Positions 53,891-63,412 of a stretch of 64,000 nt of DNA are shown here, in pieces; positions within the stretch are counted from its first letter, which is position 1; each line of letters starts with the position of its first letter. Origin of the DNA: Fodinibius salsisoli (lineage in GTDB: Bacteria > Bacteroidota > Rhodothermia > Balneolales > Balneolaceae); the NCBI RefSeq assembly GCF_026229185.1, contig NZ_JAGGJA010000001.1, positions 186,001-250,000 on the forward strand, read 5' to 3'. The notes beneath the pieces were generated by a model, which saw nothing but the letters and a program-made list of their open reading frames with translations, did no database searches and had not been told where the DNA came from. A program made the translations under genes and the position numbers.

Positions 53891-56041
53891 TTATGCGGTC
53901 CATTCCATTTGGTTGTATCCAAAATTACGGACGGTTTTTGTACGTACTTCTTCTGCGTGTTCTGCTGCCAAGCTCTCACCGGCAAAGTTATTGCGATAGT
54001 TTCTTTTCTGATTCGAACGGTCGGTATTTTCTGAAAGCTCTGACTCCTCACCCTGCTGCTGATTTTCAAACTGCAGATCAATTTCAGAGTCAAATTCTTG
54101 CCTCAAATGCTCACGAATCTGCTGCAAATTCTGCTGCAAAAATTTACTCAAATCAAGATTCATCGATCCCATTTTAATCTGCACCACGCCCTTCGATTCA
54201 CGTACCGAAAGCTGAATATTTTTTCCATCATCCAGCGTAAACGTGTGTTTTTGCCAATTTCCTGCATTTTCTTTCGCTGATGAGGCCGCCTTTTGAACAC
54301 GCTGTGTTAAACCTGGCATAATCTTCTTGCGGAGCGATACATTTGTTACTGGCATCTGTCCAAGCCGCATAGAACTGGCGCTCGAACTTGCATTAGATTC
54401 TTTATTGCAGGACGAATCCATAGCCTTTGTCATTTGCTCTTCCCAGTTTATCTTCTGCTCACTCAAACTCCCATTTGAGTCTCCAACCGAAACTCCCGTA
54501 AAGTTCTGTAGCTTTAACGGTTTCGCCTGTTTTTGTGCATTTGATCCAGTGATCCCCAAGCGACTCAAAAATTTATTTCTATCCTCTAAGGATTGTTTAC
54601 CAAATCCTCTGAGGCTGTTTTCCGTCTCAGTCTTTTCGTTGCTACTCTTCTTTACTTTTTGATTTTGTACGGCCTTCATCGAAATATTGGTCGTACCCTT
54701 TTTCTGGAAGAATGAATTCATCATATTCTTCTGCTGCTCAGTCGATTCGGTCTTTGCCGACTGCCCAGCTTGTAATGGTTCTGACACCTGATTATTTCCA
54801 GATGATACCTTCGGATTGTCAGGCCTTTTCCGCACTTTGTCGTGCTGCTTCATTGAATCCCTTAGTACTTGGCGACTGCCATTATTTTGACGCTTTTCAA
54901 ATGATAAACCTTCACGGTTCGACAATGGAGACTGCTTGTCACTACCTTGGCTTACAGAAGCATTTTCTTTTATTTCTGGGGCCTTTTGTAGAGGCACGTT
55001 CTCATTTTTCGGTTTTATAACCGAATCACTTTGCCCCGCTCCCTTTTTACCTCCAGCACCGCCCTTCGTTTCATTTGACGATTCTGGATTCCGCAATACG
55101 GATTTCTTTTGCTTGTTGCTCGTAGAAGTCGATGCTATATTATTCCTTTCATTTGGCAACTCATTCTGAATATTGGTAGCTGAAACCTTTTGACCGTCTA
55201 TCTTATTATTCCTTATCTGATTTTTACCACTCGTTTCATCTACATTTTTAGCTGCTTTATTTACTTCCTCATCAATATTTTTTTGATCTGCAACTGCCTT
55301 ATTGTTTTGGACATCTACTAATTTTTCAGCATTCTGCTTTAGACGATGCTTCTTTTGGGTTCTATCTCCCTTATTATTACGCGCAGATACTTTTTCTGAA
55401 TCACCTTTTTGGGATTCTCCATTTTTCTGTCTTTTATCTTGTGGAGTAATACTAACCTTATCCGCTATCTTTTGGACAGCCTGAGTTTCTGCAGAATTAG
55501 ATTCCTTCTGTTTTTCACCCTCAACTTTTGATTCCCCATTTAGTTGCGTGTCATCTGATTCAGCATCAACATTTTTGTCCGAAACAGTTTCTTTATTACC
55601 CTCAGCACTTTTCGCTGATACCTCTTCTATCAATTGCTCTGTATTTACTTTCGGGTCACTATTTAAAGATTCAGTACTCTTACCCCCTGTAAGTTCACTT
55701 TTAGTATTCTGAAATTCTTTCTTTAGCTCTTTCAGGATACCCTTTTTAGCCTTTAGCAAATTCTTATCATCATTTCCCGACGTTGCTATAAACGATCCAC
55801 CTAATATATTATGGGTCGCTTTGTCACCTGCTGCTTCTTTTTGTTTTGAGGATTCCCCTGCCAGCGTTAACAAATGCTGTTTAGCCTTATTGGAAACACC
55901 CTCACTTTTTAATGAATACAATAGTGACTTAAAATCATGCTCAGAAGAGCTTATTCCATCCTTATTGCCACTACCATTTCCAGTGTCTTCAACAGAAGCT
56001 GAGCTTCCCGACCTAATATTTGATAATAGCTTGCTTAACAT
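53891..56041 (-). CDS. fliK: Flagellar hook-length control protein FliK
   Basis: FliK measures hook length and triggers the switch to late export. The 716-aa protein is mainly a long polar, Lys/Asn/Ser/Gln-rich, low-complexity ruler (about 1-560). It is followed by a C-terminal Flg_hook domain (about 590-690: KHTFTLDDGKNIQLSVRESK, VVQIKMGSMNLDLSKFLQQN). It is much longer than enteric FliK (about 405). Position before flgD confirms the call. Confidence 0.85.
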   Translation of the reverse strand: MLSKLLSNIRSGSSASVEDTGNGSGNKDGISSSEHDFKSLLYSLKSEGVSNKAKQHLLTLAGESSKQKEAAGDKATHNILGGSFIATSGNDDKNLLKAKKGILKELKKEFQNTKSELTGGKSTESLNSDPKVNTEQLIEEVSAKSAEGNKETVSDKNVDAESDDTQLNGESKVEGEKQKESNSAETQAVQKIADKVSITPQDKRQKNGESQKGDSEKVSARNNKGDRTQKKHRLKQNAEKLVDVQNNKAVADQKNIDEEVNKAAKNVDETSGKNQIRNNKIDGQKVSATNIQNELPNERNNIASTSTSNKQKKSVLRNPESSNETKGGAGGKKGAGQSDSVIKPKNENVPLQKAPEIKENASVSQGSDKQSPLSNREGLSFEKRQNNGSRQVLRDSMKQHDKVRKRPDNPKVSSGNNQVSEPLQAGQSAKTESTEQQKNMMNSFFQKKGTTNISMKAVQNQKVKKSSNEKTETENSLRGFGKQSLEDRNKFLSRLGITGSNAQKQAKPLKLQNFTGVSVGDSNGSLSEQKINWEEQMTKAMDSSCNKESNASSSASSMRLGQMPVTNVSLRKKIMPGLTQRVQKAASSAKENAGNWQKHTFTLDDGKNIQLSVRESKGVVQIKMGSMNLDLSKFLQQNLQQIREHLRQEFDSEIDLQFENQQQGEESELSENTDRSNQKRNYRNNFAGESLAAEHAEEVRTKTVRNFGYNQMEWTA

Positions 56042-56643
56042 TATAGTACCTCAGTCATCAATTTTGCTGCCCGATCTGCCGTCAGTGATCGCAAAAGTTT
56101 TTTCTGCTGCAACCCTGATCCCGCCTTGAACATCCGTACCAGCTGTTCATTGCTCATCTTACTGAGAATAGGAGTCAAATTTTCGACATCAAGATCAAGG
56201 AGACTTTTAATGTTTTTCGAAAATTGTTCCTGGGATATTACCGTATCTTTTCCCTGTGTCTCGCCTTCATATTCAGTACTACCCTTGAGCTTTTCCTTAA
56301 GTGAATCCTTAGCTGTTGTCAATGAATCAATTTCTTTCTGCAGGCTGTCAATATCTTGTTGATAAGATTGTGATTTTTCTTTCAAGCGAGCTAGACTCTC
56401 ACCAATATCCTTTACATTTCCAGCCCTTCCGGTTGCTTCCCTATCCCCCTCTATCGTTGGTGAAAAGAAGGAAGTCGTCATATTCGTCGTATCCCCAACT
56501 ACAAAATCATCACTATACTTTTTGGCCACTTGTTGATGTTTCTCTTCATTGAGGTACGGAAATAAAAAGTAGATCGCTATCGTCAATATCAGGATTGGCG
56601 CAAAAATATATCCCAGAATTTTTATAATTCTCTTTACTGACAT
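56041..56643 (-). CDS. MotE-like single-pass protein between fliJ and fliK
   Basis: The 200-aa protein has one N-terminal membrane helix (IIKILGYIFAPILILTIAIY), a coiled coil (about 85-120, KEKSQSYQQDIDSLQKEIDS) and a C-terminal helical domain like the MgtE-N/FliG-middle fold (LDVENLTPILSKMSNEQLVR). This is the plan of MotE, a periplasmic chaperone for the motility system found at this place in other phyla. Its stop and the fliK start overlap by one base. Confidence 0.6.
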   Translation of the reverse strand: MSVKRIIKILGYIFAPILILTIAIYFLFPYLNEEKHQQVAKKYSDDFVVGDTTNMTTSFFSPTIEGDREATGRAGNVKDIGESLARLKEKSQSYQQDIDSLQKEIDSLTTAKDSLKEKLKGSTEYEGETQGKDTVISQEQFSKNIKSLLDLDVENLTPILSKMSNEQLVRMFKAGSGLQQKKLLRSLTADRAAKLMTEVL

Positions 56644-56648
56644 AACCC

Positions 56649-57077
56649 TTATTTACTAAACGTTTGCGTTGCAACTTCATCCATAACTTTGCGTTGCTGC
56701 TTGTTCATTTCTTCCAAAAACAACTCCCGCTCGCCTTCTTTTACTTTTTCCATGATATGTCGCTTTTTATGAACTTCGGCTAATTTATCACGCTGCTGCT
56801 CTACAGCAGCCTTTATACTGTCAAGACTATTATTCACTTTCTTGACTTTTTCATGCAGTTCGTTGATATATTGTTGTTGCCGTTGCAGGTCGTGCAGATT
56901 AACAAATTTAATGCTATCGGCGCCACTAATGTGATTTTCCAATTTTTTTGCTAATCGTTCTTTAAGCTCATTTAGATCCTTTTTCTTATTTAGCTTTTCA
57001 GCAAGCTTCTGCTTCTGGACCTTTTCTTCATGCTTTCGAACTTTTAATACCGATTCTAACGAAAATTCAAAGGTCAT
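56649..57077 (-). CDS. fliJ: Flagellar export protein FliJ
   Basis: FliJ is the coiled-coil stalk that couples the FliI ATPase to the export gate. The 142-aa protein starts FEFSLESVLKVRKHEEKVQK, the family pattern, and is one long antiparallel coiled coil. It lies directly after fliI. Confidence 0.87.
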   Translation of the reverse strand: MTFEFSLESVLKVRKHEEKVQKQKLAEKLNKKKDLNELKERLAKKLENHISGADSIKFVNLHDLQRQQQYINELHEKVKKVNNSLDSIKAAVEQQRDKLAEVHKKRHIMEKVKEGERELFLEEMNKQQRKVMDEVATQTFSK

Positions 57078-57093
57078 AATGTTTCAATATCTT

Positions 57094-58422
57094 CTATTGA
57101 ATTATCTTCCGTAACGAATCCCACAAACTATCATCAAAATCCGCTTCATTCATATCTTGTATCAAAAATGATTCCAAATCCTCACGTTTTTCTATCGCTT
57201 TATCAATTTTAGGGTTTGATCCTTCCACATAAGCCCCAATATTAATCAAGTTTTCGGCCTCTCGATATGTGGTTATCATATCCCGAACCCGGCCTGCCAA
57301 TTCCCGCTGTTCAGCCGTCACCAGGTTTGGCATAACTCGAGAAATACTTCCGGGGACATCAATAGCCGGATAGTGGTTTTTATGTGCTAGTCGTCTTGAA
57401 AGTACGATATGACCATCTAAAATAGATCGCACGGCATCCGCAATTGGCTCATTCATATCGTCACTGTCAACCAGTACAGTATAAATCCCAGTAATGCTTC
57501 CTTTCGATGTTTTACCTACACGCTCAAGAAATTTCGGCAACATCGAAAAGACACTTGGGGTATATCCTTTCGTAGTTGGAGGTTCGCCCGTTGCCAATCC
57601 TACCTCGCGCTGAGCCATAGCCACACGTGTGACCGAATCCATCATCAAAAGGACATTTTTTCCTCTATCACGGAAATATTCTGCTATAGATGTAGCAGTG
57701 TACGCTGCCTTAATTCTACTCATGGCCGATTTATCTGAAGTTTCAGCTACAACAATTGACCGTTCAAGCAGATCATCATCAAGCGTATCATCAATAAATT
57801 CCTGCACCTCTCGCCCTCGTTCTCCAATAAGAGCGATCACATTGATATCAGCATCCGAATGGCGGGCAACCATCCCCAACAGCACACTTTTACCAACCCC
57901 TGAACCTGCAAAAAGCCCAATACGTTGCCCCTTGCCAATGGTATTTAAAGCATCAATAGCTCGGATTCCTGTATTCATAGGATCATCAATTGGCTCACGC
58001 TCAACTGGTGAGGGAGGATCGTTATGAACAGGGGCCTGATGTCCACACAAAATGGGGCCCTTTTTGTCGATGGGGTCGCCATTGGCATCAACAACGCGCC
58101 CCAGCATTTCCACACCTACTGAAACCGTCAGTGACTGTCCCATATACTCAACCTTGCATCCCGATCGCATTCCCTTGATACTTTCATAGGGCATCAGCAG
58201 TGCGTAAATATCCTCAAGTCCTACCACCTCGGCAGGAATCACAGTATCCATAATCGTTTCAATGCCATACACTTCACCAACACTGGCTTGCAAGCCCGTA
58301 CATTTAATAATAGTACCCACGATTGATGATACCTTCCCGTATCGCTTACTACCACCAGAATAATCATCAAGATGGTTCCGAATCTGGTCGATATGTGTAC
58401 GCAAATCAGTAGTTTCAGTCAT
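57094..58422 (-). CDS. fliI: Flagellum-specific ATPase FliI
   Basis: FliI powers early steps of flagellar export. The 442-aa protein has the ATPase Walker A (GLFAGSGVGKSVLL, near residue 168), Walker B (VLLMMDSVTRVA) and export-ATPase features (GERGREVQEFIDDTL, GYTPSVFSMLPKFLERVG). It overlaps fliH by 4 bp (ATGA). Length is normal. Confidence 0.96.
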   Translation of the reverse strand: MTETTDLRTHIDQIRNHLDDYSGGSKRYGKVSSIVGTIIKCTGLQASVGEVYGIETIMDTVIPAEVVGLEDIYALLMPYESIKGMRSGCKVEYMGQSLTVSVGVEMLGRVVDANGDPIDKKGPILCGHQAPVHNDPPSPVEREPIDDPMNTGIRAIDALNTIGKGQRIGLFAGSGVGKSVLLGMVARHSDADINVIALIGERGREVQEFIDDTLDDDLLERSIVVAETSDKSAMSRIKAAYTATSIAEYFRDRGKNVLLMMDSVTRVAMAQREVGLATGEPPTTKGYTPSVFSMLPKFLERVGKTSKGSITGIYTVLVDSDDMNEPIADAVRSILDGHIVLSRRLAHKNHYPAIDVPGSISRVMPNLVTAEQRELAGRVRDMITTYREAENLINIGAYVEGSNPKIDKAIEKREDLESFLIQDMNEADFDDSLWDSLRKIIQ

Positions 58423-59120
58423 TTCCAGGAAGGTAATGTCATACTATCCTTCAGATCAGCAAGCTTTTCTCTAAACCGGTGGACGACCGTCTCATTTTGG
58501 GTCTCAAACTCAAACTCACCGGTATTACAATCGACACTTACACGTATAGAAAGCGAAAGCTCGGGAGCATACCTTTCAACCAACTCTTCCACAAAATGAT
58601 AATCTTGTTCACTGACCCAAAGCTGAGGCTTAATTTCATCGTCAGTTTCATGCAACAGTACCGATAATTTCTCTTCTAACTGCTTTCGTATTTCGGGATT
58701 TTCAACGGGTAGGCCAACAATATTTTCTACAATATCAAACACTAAATCTAGCAGTCCCGGATTTAATAACTGGTGGCGGTAATTCCAATCCTCATGGGCC
58801 TTTTCCACCAACTCCTCCAACCGAGATATCTTCTCATCAACCTGTTGTTCAGCTTTTTCAAAACCTTCTTTATATCCACATTGCCATCCTTTCTCAAATG
58901 CTTCCTCACGGGCTCTCTCCAATCGCTGTTTCCATTTCCCATCTCGCTTCTCGATAAGCTTTTTTATATCTACCTTAGGTTCTGAGTAAACCTGTGGTGA
59001 ATTATTTTTCTGCGTTTTTTTATACCCATCATCACCAAACGCTACTTCATAATCAAGACGATTTTCTTCCTCATTGTACCAGTTAATTTCTTCGGTATGT
59101 AAAATCTTTTGATCTTCCAT
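58419..59120 (-). CDS. fliH: Flagellar assembly protein FliH
   Basis: FliH binds and restrains FliI. The 233-aa protein is charged, with a coiled coil rich in regular Glu/Lys spacing (EEAFEKGWQCGYKEGFEKAE, an A/G-rich repeat typical of FliH) and a C-terminal domain (EIRKQLEEKLSVLLHETDDE onward) resembling the V-ATPase E subunit. It lies between fliG and fliI. Confidence 0.87.
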   Translation of the reverse strand: MEDQKILHTEEINWYNEEENRLDYEVAFGDDGYKKTQKNNSPQVYSEPKVDIKKLIEKRDGKWKQRLERAREEAFEKGWQCGYKEGFEKAEQQVDEKISRLEELVEKAHEDWNYRHQLLNPGLLDLVFDIVENIVGLPVENPEIRKQLEEKLSVLLHETDDEIKPQLWVSEQDYHFVEELVERYAPELSLSIRVSVDCNTGEFEFETQNETVVHRFREKLADLKDSMTLPSWK

Positions 59121-59126
59121 AGAGGT

Positions 59127-60164
59127 CTACTCAACAATTTCTTCTTCGTCCATCTTACGGGTTGTAATTTGTCCCTCTTCTTCAAGCTGCTTTATTTTCC
59201 GGATGATTCGAGACTGTGCTTCTTTCACATCCTTAAGCGGTACCGGTCCGAGGGCATCCATATCTTCTTGAAGCATAGCTCCAGCTCGATCCGACATGTT
59301 GTTCAAGAAGGTTTTCTTAACCTGTTCATCTACGCCCTTTAAACCCATTACAAGATCCGTTTTTTCCATCTCATTGATGATGGTTTGAACCGTGCGATCG
59401 TTAAAGTGGATGATATCTTCGAAAAGGAACATTTGTTGTTTGATATCATCAGCCATTTGTGCATCGCGCTCTTCAATCTGAGCCAAGATGTGTCGCTCAA
59501 CAGCGATTTCAGCTTCATTGAGAATTTGAGCCACGGCATCCGTACCGCTTTTGATCCGATCACCAACCGTATACATACCCCCCATTTGCTCTTCGATGAC
59601 TTCCTCAATTTCTTCAATGACCTCAGTCGATATTTTTTCCATCGTGGTAAGACGATAGATTACCTCAGCTTGTAAATCACCATCCAAATGAGCCAATATC
59701 TCAGCAGTGCGTTTCTCATTAAGCTGAGAAAAAATGAGCGCAATAACCTGTGGATGTTCATTTTTAAGAAAATTCGTAATCTGTGTAATTTTACTCTCTT
59801 GAAAGTCATCAAATGCTGTACTTTCCGAATTGGCCTTGAGCTTCTGGCGCACCTTATCAGAATTGATCGAATCCCCCAGCTCATCTAATAACTGATTGGC
59901 ATAATCCTCCCCGCCTTCCAGAAGCAACTCATCGTTCGACATCATTCGGTAGTACTCACCCATCACTGCATCCACTACACCGGGCTTAATATTATCCATC
60001 CCGGCAATAGCAAGGGTTATAGCTTCAATCTCATCTTCTTTCATATAATTAAAAAGCGGAGTGGCATATTTAGTACCAATATTGGTAATAAAAACAGCTG
60101 CTTTTTCAGCTCCTTTTAATTGCGACACATCACTGATTACGCGCTTTTTATTCTGCTTTGCCAT
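59127..60164 (-). CDS. fliG: Motor switch protein FliG
   Basis: FliG links the MS ring to the C ring and contacts MotA. The 345-aa protein has the N-terminal domain (LKGAEKAAVFITNIGTKYAT), the middle domain (NEHPQVIALIFSQLNEKRTA) and the C-terminal torque domain with charged helix (NMSDRAGAMLQEDMDALGPV). Length and domains are standard. Confidence 0.96.
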   Translation of the reverse strand: MAKQNKKRVISDVSQLKGAEKAAVFITNIGTKYATPLFNYMKEDEIEAITLAIAGMDNIKPGVVDAVMGEYYRMMSNDELLLEGGEDYANQLLDELGDSINSDKVRQKLKANSESTAFDDFQESKITQITNFLKNEHPQVIALIFSQLNEKRTAEILAHLDGDLQAEVIYRLTTMEKISTEVIEEIEEVIEEQMGGMYTVGDRIKSGTDAVAQILNEAEIAVERHILAQIEERDAQMADDIKQQMFLFEDIIHFNDRTVQTIINEMEKTDLVMGLKGVDEQVKKTFLNNMSDRAGAMLQEDMDALGPVPLKDVKEAQSRIIRKIKQLEEEGQITTRKMDEEEIVE

Positions 60165-60170
60165 ACTGTT

Positions 60171-61817
60171 TTATTCGTCATCATCTGTTGAAATTAACAT
60201 TGAACGTATGATTTTAGCTGCTTTATCAGGTTTCATATCGACCATATTTATAATCTCTTCCATATCGTAACTCTTCCCTTTTAATGCTTTGACTCCTTCT
60301 TCGTCTTGATCACCCATAAGATTTTCCATCTCCTCTTTATTCTTACTTTCTAATCCGAAATCCATCTGCCCTTCAGAAAAGACTTGCTGCTGATCTCCAA
60401 ATGCAGACTGCAGTGCAAGCCCAGGCTGGCCTCCACGCATCTGTCGGCGAATACCAAACAGCAACCAGATAATTAACCCAAGTGTCATTATCATAACGAC
60501 CCCCCGTATAACACGGGACCAAGGCCAATACCCATCAACAATTTGTCCGGCCGGGGGTTGCTGCTCTGGACTCCAAAACTCAACTTGCCGGATTGTAATA
60601 TCATCACCGCGTTCATCCCTAACCCCCAAGGCAGAAGCAATCACGTCACGAAACTCTTGTAGTTCTTCTTCAGTATAAGGTTCGGTTTCATATACCGTTT
60701 CCCCTTGATCATTTACGGTTTCAATCTTCTTGTGATTTACCAATATCGAAGCAGTAATATTCGTTATTTCGCCCTGTGCTTTTTTATATACCTCTTTTAT
60801 TTCGCTTACATCATAGTTTCGCGTTCGTGATGTACTCTCATTCTCATTTGTGGTTATGACAGATGTTTCACCGCGGTTTTCCACCGGTGTAAACTCATCA
60901 ACGGGTACCATTTCTGATCCTTCTTCCGTTTCTACCTGCTCATCACGCTGCTCCGAAATTAATGTTCTGCTCTCCGGATCTATATTATTCGACTCTCGAA
61001 CCAGGCTGTCAAAATTTTGATCAACAGAAACCCGAACGATACTATTGCCGGGGCCCAATACGCGGTCCAACATCGTTTGTCCACGCCGGGCCAAGTAGTT
61101 TTCCGTCTTCTTTTCCGACTTCAACCATCCATTTTCGGATGCGAAGCCCCCCTCATTTTGATGGTCATCGGTTAATCGATTCCCTGCATGATCAACAATA
61201 GTTACATTTTTGGCTTCCAACCCTTCAACACTACCACTTATTAAAGACGTAATACCATCCACACGTGATTTTTCCAGTTTTTCACCCCGCTTAAGCGTTA
61301 ACAACACAGAGGCAGAGGCTTTAACCATTGACTCTTGAAACGGAGAACGCTCAGGCAACACCAAATGCACGCGTGAAGATTCGACCTGCTGCAAGCTATT
61401 CACTGAACGCGAAAGTTCTCCTTCCAACGCCCGCTTGTTATTTAACTGCTGCATATAATCTGTCATCCCCAGCGAGTTATTATCAAAAAGCTCATAGCCT
61501 TTCATATCAGATTTGGGTGCTCCCATTGGTGCCAACTCCAACCGAAGCTGATCTACCTGTTCATTGGATACATAAATAGAGCTACCTCCATTATCCAGCT
61601 CATAATTAATGCCCCGTTCATCCAGTTCGGTAACAATCTGCTGGGCCGCCTCTTGCTCAAGTGATCCAAATAACAGCGTATAGCTGGGACTCAACCCCCA
61701 ATAGAATACTGTTCCAGTAAAAATCAGGATAGCCCCAATTAATCCAAAAAATAGCGTTTGTTGAGCAGTCGATAACGGATCGAGAAATTCTTTAACTTTT
61801 TCTACAAATGAACTCAT
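60171..61817 (-). CDS. fliF: Flagellar MS-ring protein FliF
   Basis: FliF forms the membrane MS ring. The 548-aa protein has membrane helices at about 20-45 and 435-455, the ring-building motif domain (LELAPMGAPKSDMKGYELFD, SRVHLVLPERSPFQESMVKA) and a cytoplasmic FliG-binding tail (DMKPDKAAKIIRSML). Confidence 0.96.
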   Translation of the reverse strand: MSSFVEKVKEFLDPLSTAQQTLFFGLIGAILIFTGTVFYWGLSPSYTLLFGSLEQEAAQQIVTELDERGINYELDNGGSSIYVSNEQVDQLRLELAPMGAPKSDMKGYELFDNNSLGMTDYMQQLNNKRALEGELSRSVNSLQQVESSRVHLVLPERSPFQESMVKASASVLLTLKRGEKLEKSRVDGITSLISGSVEGLEAKNVTIVDHAGNRLTDDHQNEGGFASENGWLKSEKKTENYLARRGQTMLDRVLGPGNSIVRVSVDQNFDSLVRESNNIDPESRTLISEQRDEQVETEEGSEMVPVDEFTPVENRGETSVITTNENESTSRTRNYDVSEIKEVYKKAQGEITNITASILVNHKKIETVNDQGETVYETEPYTEEELQEFRDVIASALGVRDERGDDITIRQVEFWSPEQQPPAGQIVDGYWPWSRVIRGVVMIMTLGLIIWLLFGIRRQMRGGQPGLALQSAFGDQQQVFSEGQMDFGLESKNKEEMENLMGDQDEEGVKALKGKSYDMEEIINMVDMKPDKAAKIIRSMLISTDDDE

Positions 61818-61828
61818 TTAATCAGCTT

Positions 61829-62146
61829 CTATATTTGCATGCGGCTTATTTCTTGATACGTCTCCACTACCTTATTTCGTACTTCTACCATTAAATCAAA
61901 ACTTAATTTGGCACGCTGCATTGATATCATCGTGTCGTGCACATTGTCCGTATTGCCAGCTATAAAATCTCGAACTTTGGCATCCGAAGTTTTCATCGTC
62001 TGATCTACTCCATTGATAGCGTCAGAAAGCACCTCCGAAAATGATTGCTCATTTTCTTTTTCAGTGACTATTTCACGCTCGGGTGAAGCCTGCTCAATGT
62101 CATTCACCTGTTCTAATAGGCCGCTTGCTTCAATTCCTTCAATCAT
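61829..62146 (-). CDS. fliE: Hook-basal body protein FliE
   Basis: FliE joins the MS ring to the rod. The 105-aa protein ends with the family signature (VHDTMISMQRAKLSFDLMVE, VRNKVVETYQEISRMQI). It lies between flgC and fliF, as in most flgBC-fliE operons. Confidence 0.93.
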   Translation of the reverse strand: MIEGIEASGLLEQVNDIEQASPEREIVTEKENEQSFSEVLSDAINGVDQTMKTSDAKVRDFIAGNTDNVHDTMISMQRAKLSFDLMVEVRNKVVETYQEISRMQI

Positions 62147-62211
62147 AATGTGGTGAGTCTTTTAGCTTTCTAATTCCTTACTGCTTTGTTGAATCGAAAT
62201 TTGATGTTGGA

Positions 62212-62712
62212 TTAAATTTTCAGTGCTTGCTTTATAATCTGTTTTTCAGCTTCAATGCTGCTTAGATTAGCTTCATACATTTGATTGGCACTTACCATGC
62301 GAGTCATCTCCTCAACCATATCGATATCGGGATACCGGACCATACCTTCTTCATTGGCATCAGGATGGTTGGGCTCATATTCATAGCGGAAGCTATCTTC
62401 TTCAGCAATCGTATGGTTGGGCCCCAGTGATTGGCTGCCCAAAGCCCTGCCATTACCAAGCACCTTGGGAGACATATGTTGCTCACGTGTCTTTTTCAAA
62501 CCTCCCAAGCTTTGGCTTAACATCTCTTTAAAGTCAGTGGGCTGGGGAGCAGATGAACGTACGGACTGTGGCCGGTATCCGTTACCACTGCCCTCAGTAG
62601 AACTTGTATTAACATTTGCAATATTTCGGGAGGCTACATTAATACGTTCTCGCTGTACGGCCAAGCCCTTAGCTGCCGTCTGAAAAGCTGTAGAAAGTCT
62701 GTCAGGTATCAT
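62212..62712 (-). CDS. flgC: Rod protein FlgC
   Basis: FlgC is a proximal rod subunit. The 166-aa protein has LAVQRERINVASRNIANVNT and STEGSGNGYRPQSV at the N-terminus and VRYPDIDMVEEMTRMVSANQ with YEANLSSIEAEKQIIKQ at the C-terminus. It is a little longer than the enteric protein (134). Confidence 0.94.
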   Translation of the reverse strand: MIPDRLSTAFQTAAKGLAVQRERINVASRNIANVNTSSTEGSGNGYRPQSVRSSAPQPTDFKEMLSQSLGGLKKTREQHMSPKVLGNGRALGSQSLGPNHTIAEEDSFRYEYEPNHPDANEEGMVRYPDIDMVEEMTRMVSANQMYEANLSSIEAEKQIIKQALKI

Positions 62713-62728
62713 TATATATGTTCTTTAA

Positions 62729-63067
62729 TTATCGTGTAGTACTTGTAATACCAGTTTGTAGAGTATCAAAATGATGGCGTAGCGACCGGGTTACCAGCTG
62801 TACTCTCATTTGGGTATCTGCCATCTCAAGAAGTTCATTTTCTAACACCACCTTATCCCCTGTTTCTTGAATATGGGGATTAACCTGATGCATAGTTTTA
62901 CCTGATTTTTGCGCTTCCTGCAATGCTTTTTCAAACTCAACGTTATGCCGGCTATAACCCGGCGTATCAATATTGGCAATATTTGAAGCGGTAATTTCCT
63001 GCCGCAATGAATAACTATCCATCGCTTTTGCCAATAACTGACTGTGTCCACTATCGATTATCTGCAT
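62729..63067 (-). CDS. flgB: Rod protein FlgB
   Basis: FlgB is a proximal rod subunit. The 112-aa protein contains LRQEITASNIANIDTPGYSR, the axial-protein motif, and ends with a helix LEMADTQMRVQLVTRSLRHH. It is the first gene of the flgB-to-flgE operon and has a strong sigma54 site upstream. Confidence 0.94.
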   Translation of the reverse strand: MQIIDSGHSQLLAKAMDSYSLRQEITASNIANIDTPGYSRHNVEFEKALQEAQKSGKTMHQVNPHIQETGDKVVLENELLEMADTQMRVQLVTRSLRHHFDTLQTGITSTTR

Positions 63068-63412
63068 AGCAATTAAAAATTATTTTAGATTCTCACATTT
63101 TATTCGGAACAAAACATTTTTACCTAAGTATAAGCCTGCGTAAATACTACAGGCAATTGCTGTGCCAGATATCAATATTCTTAACACGGCGGTACAAATA
63201 CATTATAATTTTCTTTCTTAGACAGGGAACTGCATAAATAACCGCTCCGAAGGTAATTTTTTCCTGACTAATATTAATATGTTGGCGGTGAAACCATCCA
63301 ATGCTTAAGTATCCATAATCACAGCTGATAACTTGATCAGTTCAAGGATAAAAGTAGACGTATATAGATGGTTGCATAGTAGATTCTTTTTATTCTTACA
63401 AGACAATATACT
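63068..63412. other. Intergenic region between flgB and the histidine kinase
   Basis: The divergent promoters of both genes must lie here. The sigma54 site of flgB at 63152-63167 is the one clear element; I do not recognise the kinase promoter or an activator binding site. Confidence 0.5.
63152..63167 (-). promoter_or_regulatory. Sigma54 promoter of the flgB operon
   Basis: The minus strand reads TGGCACA-GCAA-TTGCC, matching the consensus TGGCACG-N4-TTGCW in both the -24 and -12 elements. Transcription would begin near 63140, about 75 nt before flgB. Confidence 0.82.
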
